A stretch of DNA of 64,000 nucleotides, taken from contig NZ_JAQOMR010000001.1 of the NCBI RefSeq assembly GCF_028401385.1, forward strand, positions 3,392,501-3,456,500, written 5' to 3'. The notes beneath the pieces are model-generated. The model was not told the DNA's origin. It did no database searches and was given only the letters and a program-made list of their open reading frames with translations. A program made the position numbers and the translations under genes. The stretch is from Marinicella algicola. GTDB taxonomy: Bacteria; Pseudomonadota; Gammaproteobacteria; Xanthomonadales; Marinicellaceae. This document shows, in pieces, positions 9,834 through 19,814 of the stretch; within the stretch, counting starts at the first letter, position 1; each line of letters opens with the position of its first letter.

Positions 9834-10110
9834 AAGTTGAAGCGGAATGTCGGCGGCGCAATCGCCACCCGCTTTTCCGTCGATAATCTTGAAGCCGGTA
9901 TTCAGAACGCGGAAGCGAAGCTTCAAAGCGCGCGCCAACGCCTGCTTGGCGCGGCCGCCATGGGTGCAATCATCGTCTCCCCGATCATGATGGCGGCGAA
10001 TTTTTCCTCGGAAATGGCCAATGTCTCGACCCTGATCGACACGACCGTCGAAAGCATGGATGCGATGAAGAGCAAGGTGCTCGAAATCGCGGGACGACCT
10101 TCGCGGAATG
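9834..10110 (+). pseudogene. Phage tail tape measure protein fragment
   Basis: About 92 codons resembling the N-terminal part of a phage tail tape measure protein: a basic start, an alpha-helical stretch, a hydrophobic segment (LLGAAAMGAIIVSPIM) and the signature MANVSTLIDTTVESMDAMKSKVLEIA, which matches the TP901-type tape measure motif. It has neither the expected start nor the several hundred downstream residues. It is therefore a relic of a tailed prophage, beside the 3' end of tRNA-Ser. Confidence 0.7.
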
Positions 10111-10131
10111 GGCTAGGCGGTCAAAGCGGGC

Positions 10132-10481
10132 ATGTTCTCAGCGCTCGAAACCGGCGCGAGCCAGATAAGGCGACGCCTCTTCATTGTGGCCCACGCCGAC
10201 GAACTCCTCTATTGCAACAGAATAGAGATGGAGCTGTCGCGCGAAGGCCTGAAGCTTCGCGACGGCCCGACGCAATCGGGATCGCAGATCGCGCTCGGCA
10301 AGGCGGCGCGAACCTGGACGGTGATGTGGCTGATGATGAAAGCATTCGGCGCGAAGCCGACAAAGGCTTTCAGTTACCCGCATTCACAAAATTTCGGTAC
10401 GCAGAAATGCTGTATGCGCCGACTTTCGGCTGTGGCGGTGACTGGAAGAAGGGCCTGCAAGAACGACCCGTCAAAATGTAA
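10132..10481 (+). pseudogene. Degraded sequence, possibly phage-derived
   Basis: The stretch between the tape-measure fragment and tRNA-Ser has open frames in two phases but no intact family. One phase contains ADELLYCNRIEMELSREG followed by a KAARTW segment, which faintly resembles P27-type small terminase subunits. I do not regard that as secure. No integrase and no duplicated tRNA end were found nearby. Confidence 0.3.
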
Positions 10482-10646
10482 CGCAATTTGCTGCCAGATG
10501 ATGTTGCGCGCCGCGCCATCCGATTTTGCGCGCTACAACGTGCCTGGTATGTGGCCCGCCGTGTGGTGTCATTGACCAAAATGTACGCGAAGCCAAGCAG
10601 GGCCAGATCACCAACCTCTTAAAATATTGATATTAAAAGAAAATCC

Positions 10647-10733
10647 TGGCGGAGAGGGGGATTCGAACCCCGATACGGTTGCCCGTATGCCGCATTTCGA
10701 GTGCGGTGCATTCGACCACTCTGCCACCTCTCC
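10647..10733 (-). tRNA. tRNA-Ser (CGA)
   Basis: Read on the minus strand, the acceptor arm GGAGAGG pairs with CCTCTCC followed by GCCA. The anticodon stem CCGCA/TGCGG encloses the loop CTCGAAA, giving anticodon CGA for UCG codons. A long variable arm (ATACGGGCAACCGTAT) and the T-arm GGTTCGAATCC confirm the class II serine type. The 87-nt gene includes an encoded CCA. A prophage relic abuts its 3' end. Confidence 0.95.
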
Positions 10734-11040
10734 ATAAAGTGCCGTGGTCTGCGTTGGAACGCCGGGGTCTCATAGCGGGCAAAACCCTGTCATGCAAGAG
10801 CGCAGCTCAAGCTTTTTCATGTGTTTTATTGACTCTCGCATGGCTTCATCGTATGCACGCTGCCGGACGCGTATGTCCTGTGGCATGCGCTTGATCTTCT
10901 CTTGCGGGAAGATTTCACCGGCAGACCGGGTTTCACAAGAATTTATCTTTGAACTCCCTGCTTCAGACAGACTGATAAAAAGACGGTCATTCTTCTTGTC
11001 GAGAAGGATAGAGCCGGACTTAGAACATGAAAGGTAAAAA
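10734..11040. other. Leader region of rplU
   Basis: This 307-bp gap separates tRNA-Ser from rplU. It holds a promoter-like pair (see the separate entry) and a long untranslated leader of about 175 nt. I see no gene and no recognised leader motif. Confidence 0.5.
10829..10857 (+). promoter_or_regulatory. Probable promoter of rplU-rpmA
   Basis: TTGACT (10829-10834) and TATGCA (10852-10857) are separated by exactly 17 bp, a good match to a housekeeping alphaproteobacterial promoter. It lies about 180 bp upstream of rplU on the coding strand. Confidence 0.5.
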
Positions 11041-11355
11041 ATGTTCGCAGTCATCAAGACCGGCGGTAAACAGTACCGCGTGAATGCCGAGGACACGCTC
11101 CGTATCGAAAAGCTCGATGCCGAAGCAGGCGCCACGGTTGAGTTTACTGAGGTTCTGGTTATCGGCGAAGGTGCCGATGCCACAATCGGCGCTCCCTTTG
11201 TCAAGGGCGCTCTCGTCAAGGCGGAAGTCATTGAACAGGCCCGTAACCGCAAGGTTATCGCGTTCAAGAAGCGTCGCCGTCAGAACTCAAAGCGTACGCG
11301 CGGTCATCGTCAGCACGTCACGATCGTCAAGATCACCGACATCGTCGCCGGCTGA
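11041..11355 (+). CDS. rplU: 50S ribosomal protein L21
   Basis: A 104-residue protein with the complete L21 signature: [14 protein letters not shown] at the start and [17 protein letters not shown] near the end, which binds 23S rRNA. Length is normal. First gene of the usual rplU-rpmA pair, with a 41-bp gap to rpmA. Expressed from the leader promoter upstream. Confidence 0.98.
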   Translation: MFAVIKTGGKQYRVNAEDTLRIEKLDAEAGATVEFTEVLVIGEGADATIGAPFVKGALVKAEVIEQARNRKVIAFKKRRRQNSKRTRGHRQHVTIVKITDIVAG

Positions 11356-11396
11356 ATTTAAAAGCAGAAGTTTCGAAGGTTTAAAGGAGAACTCCA

Positions 11397-11668
11397 ATGG
11401 CACATAAAAAGCTGGCGGTTCATCGCGTAACGGTCGCGATTCTGAATCCAAGCGCCTTGGCGTAAAGAAGTTCGGTGGCGAAAATGTCATTCCGGGCAAC
11501 ATCATCATTCGTCAGCGCGGCACCAAGTGGCACCCCGGCGACAATGTCGGCATCGGCAAGGATCACACCATTTTTGCCAAGATTGAAGGCAACGTGACAT
11601 TCCGTGCGCGCGCCAATGGCCGCATGTATGTGTCCGTGGCACCGAAACACGCAGAAGCAGCGGAATAA
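11397..11668 (+). CDS. rpmA: 50S ribosomal protein L27 (frameshift at codon 6)
   Basis: The gene encodes the ribosomal protein whose N-terminus reaches the peptidyl transferase centre. The expected start [16 protein letters not shown] is broken because 'aagct' stands where 'aaggct' is needed at 11412-11416. With one G restored the frame runs through [25 protein letters not shown] and APKHAEAAE to the TAA at 11666-11668, about 90 residues, the normal length. L27 is needed for growth and the rest is perfect, so the gap is almost certainly a sequencing or assembly error. A GGAGA ribosome site precedes the ATG. Confidence 0.95.
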
Positions 11669-11687
11669 GCCGGACCGCTTAAAAATC

Positions 11688-11740
11688 AGCCGGCGTCACA
11701 TCGACCCGGCTTTCAGATATCAGGTTACCAAACCTGGGTT
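11688..11740 (+). terminator. Two hairpins downstream of rpmA
   Basis: AGCCGG (11688-11693) pairs with CCGGCT (11706-11711), followed by TTT. CAGGTT-acca-AACCTG (11721-11736) is a perfect 6-bp stem with a 4-nt loop, followed by GGTTTT. Either could end rplU-rpmA transcription ahead of the stronger hairpin that follows. Confidence 0.5.
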
Positions 11741-11746
11741 TTGAAC

Positions 11747-11784
11747 AAGAAGGGAAGATGGGACGCCACCATCTTCCCTTCTTT
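11747..11784 (+). terminator. Strong rho-independent terminator after rpmA
   Basis: GAAGGGAAGATGG (11749-11761) pairs perfectly with CCATCTTCCCTTC (11769-11781) around a 7-nt loop, and flanking A-T pairs extend the stem to 15 bp. A TTT and another short T-run follow. This ends the ribosomal operon just before the GNAT gene. Confidence 0.85.
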
Positions 11785-11813
11785 CGTTTCAACCCACAGA
11801 AAGGACCTGAAAA

Positions 11814-12451
11814 ATGCAAAGGGATCTACAAAGGGAGAGCCAATCCCGGCTTTCCAGGAGCGGCTAAGGCCGGATATCCAAAGGCGGGATTGCCCGGTTC
11901 TTCTGTCGCAAAGGCTCGTCCTCAGAGCCCCGCACGAAGATGACATTGACGCCATTGCCCATCTCGCCAACAACGACAAGATCGCGACCATGGTGTCGCG
12001 CATGCCGCATCCCTATACGACAGACGATGCAGCCAAGTTCGTGGAGCGAACCAAAGAGGGCGCGATCGGCAATTGCGTGTATGCCATCACGAAAGCGGAA
12101 AACGGCGAATTCATCGGTTGCTGCGGCATAGAAAACCTGCCCGATGACGAAAGCATCGTCGAAATCGGCTACTGGCTCGGCGAACCCTACTGGGGCAAGG
12201 GCTACACCACGGAAGCCGCCCAGGTGCTGATCGATATGGTGTTCCGCACCCGCAACGAGGTCGACCATATCGATGCGCGCTGCCGGGTCGTCAACGAACG
12301 CTCGCGGCGGGTCCTGCACAAATGCGGGTTCCAGTTCCAGGGCCCCGGCATGGTACAATCGCTGGCGATCGGCGGATCGGTCGCGGTCGAATGGTACAGG
12401 CTCGATCGGCGCAACTGGATGTCGCTGAAAAGCTGGGGAGGCCAGAGATGA
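11814..12451 (+). CDS. GNAT family N-acetyltransferase, RimJ/RimL-like (frameshift near 11855)
   Basis: A RimJ/RimL-type acetyltransferase of about 213 residues. Visible motifs are the beta1 start VLLSQRLVLRAP, GYWLGEPYWGKGYTTEAAQ (acetyl-CoA pyrophosphate loop) and VVNERSRRVLHKCGF. ATG 11814 with one T added in the ctttcc run at 11853-11858 gives MQRDLQRESQSRLFQERLRP and then the long open frame. An ATG at 11741 lies inside the terminator stem region and is unlikely. It may acetylate protein N-termini or small molecules. The next GNAT overlaps its stop by ATGA. Confidence 0.85.
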
Positions 12452-13011
12452 GCCTTGACGTTGAAGAGCGACAGATGACTGCCATCGACACCGAACGGCT
12501 TCACCTGCGGCCGCTTCGTGTGGCAGATGCGGAGGCGATTACCGGTGTGCTTTCCGATTTTTCGGTGACACGCATGCTGTCGCGGCCGCCCTACCCGTTC
12601 ACCCTCGATGACGCCACCGACTGGCTCAACGCGAAGAGAAATGGCGACGCCCGGAAATGGGCGTTTGCCATCACCCAACCGGCAGACCGGGTGCTGATCG
12701 GTCTTGTCACCATCGAACTCAGACAGGGCGGGTATCATCTCGGCTATTGGCTGCGGCGATATTACTGGGGACGCGGCTTCATGAGCGAGGCCGCCTCCGC
12801 CCTTGTCGCTCGGTTCTTTGAAGATATGGGCGACATCACCCTGCATTCCGGCGCCTTCGCCGAAAACGCAGGATCGCTGAAGGTGCAGCAGCGCCTCGGC
12901 TTTCAGGTCACGGGTCTCAGGGACATCTTTGCCGCAAGCCGCGGCGCGATGGTTCAGGAGGTGACCACTGCACTGAAGCCGGATTACTTCCGGCCCTATC
13001 ACTTCGGCTGA
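12448..13011 (+). CDS. GNAT family N-acetyltransferase
   Basis: A second RimJ/RimL-like acetyltransferase, 187 residues, translationally coupled to the first (ATGA overlap at 12448-12451). Motifs: TERLHLRPLRVADAEAI at the start, GYWLRRYYWGRGFMSEA for acetyl-CoA binding and ENAGSLKVQQRLGF near the end. The pair downstream of rplU-rpmA is conserved in rhizobia as far as I recall. The acetyl acceptor is unknown. Confidence 0.88.
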   Translation: MSLDVEERQMTAIDTERLHLRPLRVADAEAITGVLSDFSVTRMLSRPPYPFTLDDATDWLNAKRNGDARKWAFAITQPADRVLIGLVTIELRQGGYHLGYWLRRYYWGRGFMSEAASALVARFFEDMGDITLHSGAFAENAGSLKVQQRLGFQVTGLRDIFAASRGAMVQEVTTALKPDYFRPYHFG

Positions 13012-13019
13012 ACAACAAG

Positions 13020-13054
13020 GGCCGGGCCTGCAAAAGCGACCCGGCCTTTTCTTT
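13020..13054 (+). terminator. Rho-independent terminator after the GNAT pair
   Basis: GGCCGGG (13020-13026) pairs with CCCGGCC (13040-13046) around a 13-nt loop, followed by TTTTCTTT. Confidence 0.75.
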
Positions 13055-13174
13055 GCCAGCGCCCGGGGCACATCCATGGGGATGGACTTGGTTCCGACAA
13101 GAATTAAGGTTGTCATTGTTTTCCGCTTCGCTACCTTCCGCGAACAGAGACAATGAACCGGACAGACCTGCCCC

Positions 13175-15460
13175 ATGAGTGACAAGACCATTGCCCGCAT
13201 CGTCGCCGATGAAATCAAGGCCCGGCCCGACCAGGTCGACGCAGCACTTGGGCTGCTTGACGGCGGCGCCACCGTGCCGTTTGTGGCGCGTTATCGCAAG
13301 GAAGCGACCGGTGGTCTCGATGACACCCAGTTGCGGCTTCTGGCCGAGCGCGTCACCTATCTGCGCGAGCTTGAGGCCCGGCGGGCGACGATTACCGATT
13401 CCATTCAGAACCAGGGCAAGATGACGGATGATCTGGCGGGCAAGATCGCCGGTGTCACCACCAAGTCCGAGCTTGAGGACCTTTATCTGCCTTACAAGCC
13501 TAAGCGCCGCACAAGGGCGATGATTGCCCGCGAGAACGGGCTGCAGCCGCTGGCGGATGCGATCTATCAGAACCGCACCAGCGACCCGGAACAGCTTGCC
13601 AGAGCTTATGTGAACGAGACCGTCGCCGATATCCGCGCCGCCCTTGACGGCGCCCGCGATATCCTCTCCGAACAGTTCGCCGAAGACGCCGGACTTGTGG
13701 GCAGCCTGCGCCGCTATATGCGCAACAATGCCGTGCTTTACGCCAAGGTCGTCAAAGGCAAGGAAGAAGCGGGCGCGAAATTCTCCGACTATTTCGATCA
13801 TTCCGAAAAATTCGCCACAGCGCCCGGCCACCGCGTGCTCGCCATGCTGCGCGGCTGGAATGAAGAGGTTCTGACGGTGGCCATCGAGGCCGACCGCGAC
13901 GCCCCCTCACCCGTCAAACCGGCCCAGCAGATGATTGCCCGTTTCTTCGATATTGGGGCGAAGGGCAAGGCCGATGAATTCCTGATGCAGGTGGCAGGCT
14001 GGTGCTGGCGGGTGAAGCTTTCCACTTCGCTGTCGCTCGACTTGATGCGGGAAATGCGCGAGCGCGCCGAAGACGAGGCGATCCAGGTGTTTGCCCGCAA
14101 CCTGAAAGACCTGCTGCTCGCCGCCCCCGCCGGCTCGCGCGTGACGCTGGGGCTCGATCCGGGCATCCGCACTGGCGTGAAGGTCGCCGCCGTCGATGGC
14201 ACCGGCAAGCTGCTCGACACCGCCACGATCTATCCGTTCCAGCCGCGCAATGACATTCAGGGGTCGATGGCGGCACTGAAGGCACTGATTGCCCGCCACA
14301 AGGTCTCGCTGATCGCGATCGGCAACGGCACCGCCAGCCGCGAGACCGAAAAGCTCGTCGCCGATATTCTGACCGAGATCCCCGACCCCAAGCCGGTCAA
14401 GGTTATTGTCTCGGAAGCGGGCGCCTCGGTCTATTCGGCATCCGAAACGGCAGCAAAGGAATTTCCGGGCCTCGATGTCTCGTTGCGCGGCGCGGTCTCG
14501 ATTGCCCGGCGTCTGCAGGACCCGCTGGCCGAACTGGTGAAGATCGAACCGAAATCCATCGGCGTCGGCCAGTACCAGCACGATGTCGACCAGATCAAGC
14601 TGTCGCGCTCGCTCGATGCGGTGGTCGAAGATGCGGTCAATGGCGTCGGCGTTGATCTCAATACGGCTTCCGCCCTGCTGCTGGCGCGCGTTTCCGGACT
14701 CGGGCCCTCGATTGCCGAGGCGATTGTCGTCCACCGCGATGAAAATGGCGCGTTTCAGAGCCGTAAGGAATTGCTCAAGGTCGCCCGCCTCGGGCCACGC
14801 GCCTTTGAGCAATGCGCCGGCTTTCTGCGCATTCGTGACGGCAAGGAGCCGCTCGATGCCTCCGCCGTGCATCCGGAAGCCTATAATATTGCCAAGAAGA
14901 TCGTGGCGGCCTGCGGGCGCGACCTCAGAACGCTGATGGGCGACAGTGCAGCCCTGAAGGCTGTCGATCCACGCCAATTTGTCGACGAGCGTTTCGGACT
15001 GCCGACGGTGCGCGATATTTTCTCGGAGCTTGAAAAGCCCGGCCGCGACCCGCGCCCGGAATTCAAGACCGCAAGCTTTGCCGATGGCATTGATGAAATC
15101 TCGGATCTGAAGCCCGGCATGATGCTGGAAGGCACGGTCACCAATGTCGCCGCCTTCGGCGCCTTCGTCGACGTCGGCGTTCATCAGGACGGGCTTGTCC
15201 ACGTTTCCCAGCTTGCCGATCGTTTCGTCAAGGACCCGCATGAGGTGGTGAAGGCCGGCGATGTGGTGAAGGTGCGCGTGGTCGATGTCGATGTGAAACG
15301 CAAGCGCATCGGCCTTTCGATGAAGAAGGATGAAGGCGCACCCTCAGCCAGAGGACCGCGCGGCAACGACCGCAAGCCGCAACGTGATAACAAGCAGGAC
15401 GACCGCCAGGGCCAGGGCGCTTTCGGCGCGGCACTGGCCAACGCCATGCGCAGGAAGTAA
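13175..15460 (+). CDS. tex: Transcription accessory protein Tex / YqgF-S1 RNA-binding protein
   Basis: An intact 761-residue Tex. Order of domains: N-terminal helical Tex region with [16 protein letters not shown] near residue 35, a YqgF/RuvC-like domain starting [17 protein letters not shown] near residue 325, tandem HhH motifs ([16 protein letters not shown]), and a C-terminal S1 domain ([26 protein letters not shown]) near residues 645-715, then a basic, Gln/Asp-rich tail. It binds nucleic acid and affects transcription and stress survival in other bacteria. A monocistronic gene. Confidence 0.96.
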   Translation: MSDKTIARIVADEIKARPDQVDAALGLLDGGATVPFVARYRKEATGGLDDTQLRLLAERVTYLRELEARRATITDSIQNQGKMTDDLAGKIAGVTTKSELEDLYLPYKPKRRTRAMIARENGLQPLADAIYQNRTSDPEQLARAYVNETVADIRAALDGARDILSEQFAEDAGLVGSLRRYMRNNAVLYAKVVKGKEEAGAKFSDYFDHSEKFATAPGHRVLAMLRGWNEEVLTVAIEADRDAPSPVKPAQQMIARFFDIGAKGKADEFLMQVAGWCWRVKLSTSLSLDLMREMRERAEDEAIQVFARNLKDLLLAAPAGSRVTLGLDPGIRTGVKVAAVDGTGKLLDTATIYPFQPRNDIQGSMAALKALIARHKVSLIAIGNGTASRETEKLVADILTEIPDPKPVKVIVSEAGASVYSASETAAKEFPGLDVSLRGAVSIARRLQDPLAELVKIEPKSIGVGQYQHDVDQIKLSRSLDAVVEDAVNGVGVDLNTASALLLARVSGLGPSIAEAIVVHRDENGAFQSRKELLKVARLGPRAFEQCAGFLRIRDGKEPLDASAVHPEAYNIAKKIVAACGRDLRTLMGDSAALKAVDPRQFVDERFGLPTVRDIFSELEKPGRDPRPEFKTASFADGIDEISDLKPGMMLEGTVTNVAAFGAFVDVGVHQDGLVHVSQLADRFVKDPHEVVKAGDVVKVRVVDVDVKRKRIGLSMKKDEGAPSARGPRGNDRKPQRDNKQDDRQGQGAFGAALANAMRRK

Positions 15461-15463
15461 CGC

Positions 15464-16324
15464 TCAGTCCGTGTTTAGTCGATCTCCAAAGACATCGTAG
15501 CCGCGGCTTTCGCCGGCGACCCGGTAGCCGGTGGTCACCACAGCCAGCCCGGCGACAATGGTAAAGAACGACGTCACCGTTTCAAAGAATGTGGCAGCGA
15601 CCGTGACGAAAGCGCCGACCATAGGCACCAGCGCAGCTGGCGCCACAGTGAGATACAGCGACGCCAGCGCCGCCAGGCCGAATTGTAGAAGCAGCGACAG
15701 GAGCACGACCAGAAACGCGATAGCGATGTTCGTGATCGCCATGGCAAGACCGAAGCCGTCGCCATGACGATAGGCATCAGCGACGCCGAATTCACGGTCG
15801 ACCGCAGTCGCCGGCAGCACCAGCGAATAGCGCATGGCAAGCGAAACGACGCCAAAATAACCAGCAATACCGACGATGGCGAACAGGATCACGGTGAACG
15901 AGCCACCGTTGTTCAGCATGAGGGAAAGCAACGTAAACACGATCACCACCGGAACCATGATCAGCGTCATCACCAGCCCGACAAGTATGCTTTGGCCGAG
16001 AAAGCGTAGTTCGCGCCTCGCGAAACGGATCGGAAATGGCTTCGGCATCTCCCCAGCAGACCGTGACGGTGCCAGGCGACGGCAACCGAGGAAAAGGCAA
16101 TCAGATAGACCGAAACGGAGACGACAAAGCCCACGACAAACAAAAACACATCGCTGTTGGTGAGGTCGCTCCACTGGTAACTCTGCGGCTTCCCGGTGAA
16201 AAAGACTGACGAAGAAGGCCAGCAGCACCCAGGGCCAGGCGATTTTCAGCGCCGTCAGAAGGTTTGAAAACAGCAGCCTGAACGAACCGCCCCACACAGC
16301 CCGCAGGCTCATTCCAAAAGTCAT
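15464..16324 (-). CDS. Multi-pass membrane protein of unknown function (two frameshifts)
   Basis: About 288 residues after repair, with about six hydrophobic segments (for example LVGLVMTLIMVPVVIVFTLLS and AIAFLVVLLSLLLQ) and a charged loop carrying PFPIRFARRELRF. The raw frame contains a soluble-looking patch between about 16200 and 16050. Adding one T in the T5 run near 16197 and one G in the G4 run near 16048 turns it into normal membrane sequence (VFLFVVGFVVSVSVYLIAF, then WHRHGLLGEMPKP). ATG 16324 or 16351 may be the start. I do not recognise the family. Confidence 0.65.
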   Translation of the reverse strand: MTFGMSLRAVWGGSFRLLFSNLLTALKIAWPWVLLAFFVSLFHREAAELPVERPHQQRCVFVCRGLCRLRFGLSDCLFLGCRRLAPSRSAGEMPKPFPIRFARRELRFLGQSILVGLVMTLIMVPVVIVFTLLSLMLNNGGSFTVILFAIVGIAGYFGVVSLAMRYSLVLPATAVDREFGVADAYRHGDGFGLAMAITNIAIAFLVVLLSLLLQFGLAALASLYLTVAPAALVPMVGAFVTVAATFFETVTSFFTIVAGLAVVTTGYRVAGESRGYDVFGDRLNTD

Positions 16325-16539
16325 TGCACACGCCCCCAAGCGCCGAATCAATTCCGATTATTTGTCCCTTGCGAGAACATTCCAGAGAGCCAGGCTTGTC
16401 GCAATCAAAAATTGCACATCACCTAACCTCTTGAAATACCTACCCTGGTGCTGCAGCCCAAACTGTCTTGTTTCTTGTGCCAAAACGAATATTCTACGGT
16501 GAATAAAATGTGACATTCGCAGGCATTCGGGGGATTGTG

Positions 16540-17800
16540 ATGGCTTCACCGCTGTTCAACCTGATCGAAAAGATCATCAAAACCGGCACATTACGGGTCC
16601 AGACGGAAACAGGAGAGATCACAACATTCGGTGACGGCTCAGGTGATCCCGTGGCCATACGTTTCACCGACAGACAGGCGCAGGACCTGATTGCAAAAGA
16701 CCCGCCGCTCGCACTTGGCGAGATGTATATGCAAGGCCGGTTTCTGGTCGAGGAAGGCGATATCTATGATTTCCTTTCGCTGGTCCGGCGCAATACGCTG
16801 GCAACGGTCTACAACCCGCTGATGCTGATGAAGTTGTTCTGGCGTACCGGGCTGGCCCAGCTTTCGACCCGCCTGCCTATCAACCGGAACCGCAAGAACG
16901 TCTCCCATCACTACGACCTGACCCCGCCGCTCTTCCGCCTGTTCCTGGATGAGGATTGGCAATATTCCTGCGCCTATTTCGATCCCCGGATATTTCGCTG
17001 GATGAGGCCCAGCTTGCCAAGAAACGCCACATCGCCGGAAAACTGAGGCTGAACGAGGGCCAGCGCGTGCTTGAAATCGGCTCCGGCTGGGGCGGGCTCA
17101 GCATGTATCTCGCGGAGATGGGCGGGGTCGATTGCACCGGCATCACGCTGTCGCACGAACAGCACGACATTGCCACCAGACGCGTGGCAAAACGCGGGCT
17201 GTCCGATCAGGTGCGCTTTGAACTTCAGGACTACCGGACCATGAAGGCCAAGCCCTTCGACCGGATCGTCTCCGTGGGCATGTTCGAACATGTGGGCATC
17301 GGGCGTTACAAAAACTTCTTCGAAAAATGTTTCGAACTGCTGGACGATGACGGCGTGATGGTGCTGCATTCCATCGGCCGCGATGTTTCCGCACATGGCT
17401 TCAACAACCCGTTCATGGAGAAATACATCTTCCCGGCGGCTATATCCCCTCGTTGGCCGAAGTCCTGCCGGCGGTGGAGAAATCCGGCCTACTGGTCCGC
17501 GATATCGAAATCCTGCAGATGCACTATGCCCACACGGTCCGTGCCTGGCGCCAGCGTTTCGTTGCCCGCAAGGAGGAGGCGATCAAGCTTTACGACGAGC
17601 AGTTCTTCCGCATGTGGGAATTTTATCTGGCGGGTTCGGAAATGGCGTTCGAATGGGACAAGATGTTCGTTTTCCAGTTGCAGATTTCCAAGAGCCAGTT
17701 TGCCACGCCGAACAACCGCCGTTATATGTTCGAGGCCGAGGAGAAGCTGAAGGCCGCCGAAGCTGGAAGAGCTCCTCTCGAACCGGTCGAATTCGACTGA
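16540..17800 (+). CDS. cfa: Cyclopropane-fatty-acyl-phospholipid synthase (two frameshifts)
   Basis: An S-adenosylmethionine-dependent enzyme that methylenates unsaturated acyl chains of membrane phospholipids. The N-terminal domain ends in NVSHHYDLTPPLFRLFLDEDWQYSCAYF. The SAM site is VLEIGSGWGGLSMYLAE, followed by GITLSHEQ and VSVGMFEHVG. Raw frames break at about 16985 (cccc should be ccccc: FDPPDISLDEAQ) and 17437 (FPGGYIPSLAEV). The restored protein of about 420 residues has the normal length. ATG 16540 gives MASPLFNLIEK. Confidence 0.92.
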
Positions 17801-17881
17801 AGCTTCTGCTCTTTCGGGGCGCAGAAGCGGAGCCGGGTTCTGGCCGGAACAGCGGCTTTCAGCATGATGCGTCGAGGGTTC

Positions 17882-18834
17882 ATGGGCACTACCACAGAAG
17901 ATGACGGTCGCGTTTTCGATGCACCGTCCGATAATTTCGTCTATCGCCTGCTGCCGCGGTGGCTCTGGCCTTATGCCCAGCTTGCCAGGTGGGACAGGCC
18001 CATCGGCTGGCAATTGCTGATGTGGCCGTGTTTCTGGTCCGCGGCGATGGCAGCCGGCGTGACGGCGGAGGCAAACGCCTTCCGGCCCGGCCAATTCATC
18101 GCCCATCTTTTTCTTTTCTGGCTTGGCGCGGTCGCCATGCGCGGCGCCGGCTGCACCTATAACGACCTTGTCGACCACGACATCGACAATCAGGTGGCGC
18201 GCACCCGTTCAAGGCCCCTGCCCTCCGGCCGCGTGACACGGCGTCAGGCGAAAATCTTCATTCTGCTGCAGGCGCTGACCGGTCTTGCCGTACTGCTGTC
18301 GTTCAATCTGTTCACGATCGTGCTCGGTTTTGCATCCCTTGGGTTTGTCGCGGTCTATCCCTTCGCCAAGCGGTTCACCGACTGGCCGCAGTTTTTCTGG
18401 GACTTGCGTTTTCTTGGGGCGCGTTGATGGGCTGGGCTGCTGTTTTCGGCACATTGTCGCTGCCCGCCGTCCTCGCTTATGTCGCCGCGATCCTGTGGAC
18501 CATCGGCTATGACACGATCTATGCCCACCAGGACAAGGAAGATGATGCGCTGATCGGTGTGCGCTCCACCGCGCGCCTGTTCGCGGACAAGACCAAACCC
18601 TGGCTTGTCGCGTTTTACAGCGTCATGCTGTTGCTGCTGGCAACCGCCTACAGCCTTGCGGGTCTTGGCTGGCCGGCTTTTGGCGGCCTGATTGTTGCGG
18701 GTGGTATGCTGTTTTATCAGATCACCGTGCTGAACATCGACGACGGTGACCAGTGCAAGCGACTATTCCTGTCCAACCACTATGTCGGCATGGTGGTTTT
18801 CGCCGGTCTCGTCGTCACGATCTTCTTCGGCTAA
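17882..18834 (+). CDS. ubiA: 4-hydroxybenzoate polyprenyltransferase (frameshift near 18400)
   Basis: An integral membrane prenyltransferase of ubiquinone synthesis. The first Asp-rich motif is NDLVDHDID and the second DKEDD, each at a membrane boundary, with about eight hydrophobic segments. The raw frame stops at 18427; restoring one C near 18398-18401 gives FFLGLAFSWGALMGW and joins the two open frames into about 317 residues, the family's usual length. ATG 17882 has a GAGG ribosome site; ATG 17864 has none. It follows cfa by 81 bp. Confidence 0.93.
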
Positions 18835-18843
18835 GCCTTGTTT

Positions 18844-19402
18844 TCACGCGGCGATTTCGCGGCCGTTGACCTTCATCGTCACCCCGATCGGGCAATCGCG
18901 CAGCCGGACCGTCAAACGTTTGATGCTGCGTGCGGCAGCGCGGCGGGTGGCGCCCGCATCGTCATTGGCGGCGACGGCCTGATGCGGTTTGAAATCGACC
19001 GGACGGGCAACGCCGTCGGCTTCCACCATCATCATCGGAATATCGTAGAGCAGCGCCCAGTTCTGCCAGTCGGCCACAATTTCGCTCAAATCATGGGCGA
19101 CAAGAAGCGGAATGCAGAGTTCCGGATCGGCGTGGTGCAGTTCCAGCGTCACTGTGATACCGCCATCGACATGGGCAACAGCGCGGGCGGCAATGCCCTT
19201 GAAGGCGCGGCCCGGAAGGGCGATGGAAAAGGGAGGTTGCTCGAGGGCAGATTGCGGCGGACAACGGCGCCGCGGCTATCGAGCTTGACGCCGATGCGGG
19301 CTTCAGAGCCCTTGGCGACATAGGAGAATTTCTGCGGAAAATAAGCGGGATCGATTCTGAGAACCGGTTCCTCATTTCCCTCTGTACCTGCGAATTCGTC
19401 AT
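18844..19402 (-). CDS. DUF6101-like hypothetical protein (two frameshifts)
   Basis: About 186 residues after repair. The C-terminal frame holds HHADPELCIPLLVAHDLSEIVADWQNWA and a basic end. The N-terminal half is recovered by adding one A near 19378 (giving EEPVLRIDPAYFPQKFSYV) and one G near 19245 (giving EQPPFSIALPGRAFKGIAARAV). From memory this matches the DUF6101 family of Hyphomicrobiales, often beside ubiA. The function is unknown. It converges on ubiA with a 9-bp gap. Confidence 0.65.
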
Positions 19403-19814
19403 CTGATCACCCTTTGCCTGTGTCGCCGGTTACCGGCGTATTTCTGCGAACTTTGTCGTCCGTCTGAGGGCAATCATAGGCGAGGTTCTTACCAGCCGCC
19501 TTAACAAGCAGGGTTAAGAAAATCCCACCCGGATGAATGGTTATCAAAATCCGATTTTGCAGGGTTGAGAGAGCGTGAACGCGCCGGTCAGGATGTGTTA
19601 ACCCCTCATGCGCAGACGCTTGAAAAGTAGGCCCTCATGGGCATTTGCGGGGAATTGTGCTGTCAATCCGACACGCTATGCCGGGAAAAAGCGCACCCTT
19701 CGAGAGGTGCCCTTTCAACGATCTCCCACTTTTTCCGTGCAAAAACATGTTTAGATCCTCGGGACAAGCCCGAAGATGACGCCGATGAATAGAGCGAAGG
19801 CGGCGAAGCGCCGC
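19403..19814. other. 412-bp gene-free gap with a small hairpin
   Basis: I see no credible gene. Near the glyS end is TCGGG-acaag-CCCGA (19759-19773), a hairpin inside the phrase 'ctcgggacaagcccgaagatgac', which resembles a dispersed intergenic element common in rhizobia. It might also help end glyS transcription. The promoter for the leftward DUF6101 gene must lie in the left half. Confidence 0.35.

Noticed and set aside
11397..11668. rpmA as a true pseudogene
   Set aside because: The only defect is one missing G in codon 6 and the rest of the gene is perfect. L27 loss is severely harmful, and the same error type recurs across the window.
11741..11813. ATG 11741 as the start of the first GNAT gene
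   Set aside because: This start lies in the stem of a strong terminator and the added residues match nothing. ATG 11814 with a one-base repair gives a sensible N-terminus.
15464..16351. The soluble-looking middle of the membrane protein as a real insertion domain
   Set aside because: Shifting by one base at each end of the patch turns it into ordinary membrane sequence, so it is a product of two frame errors.
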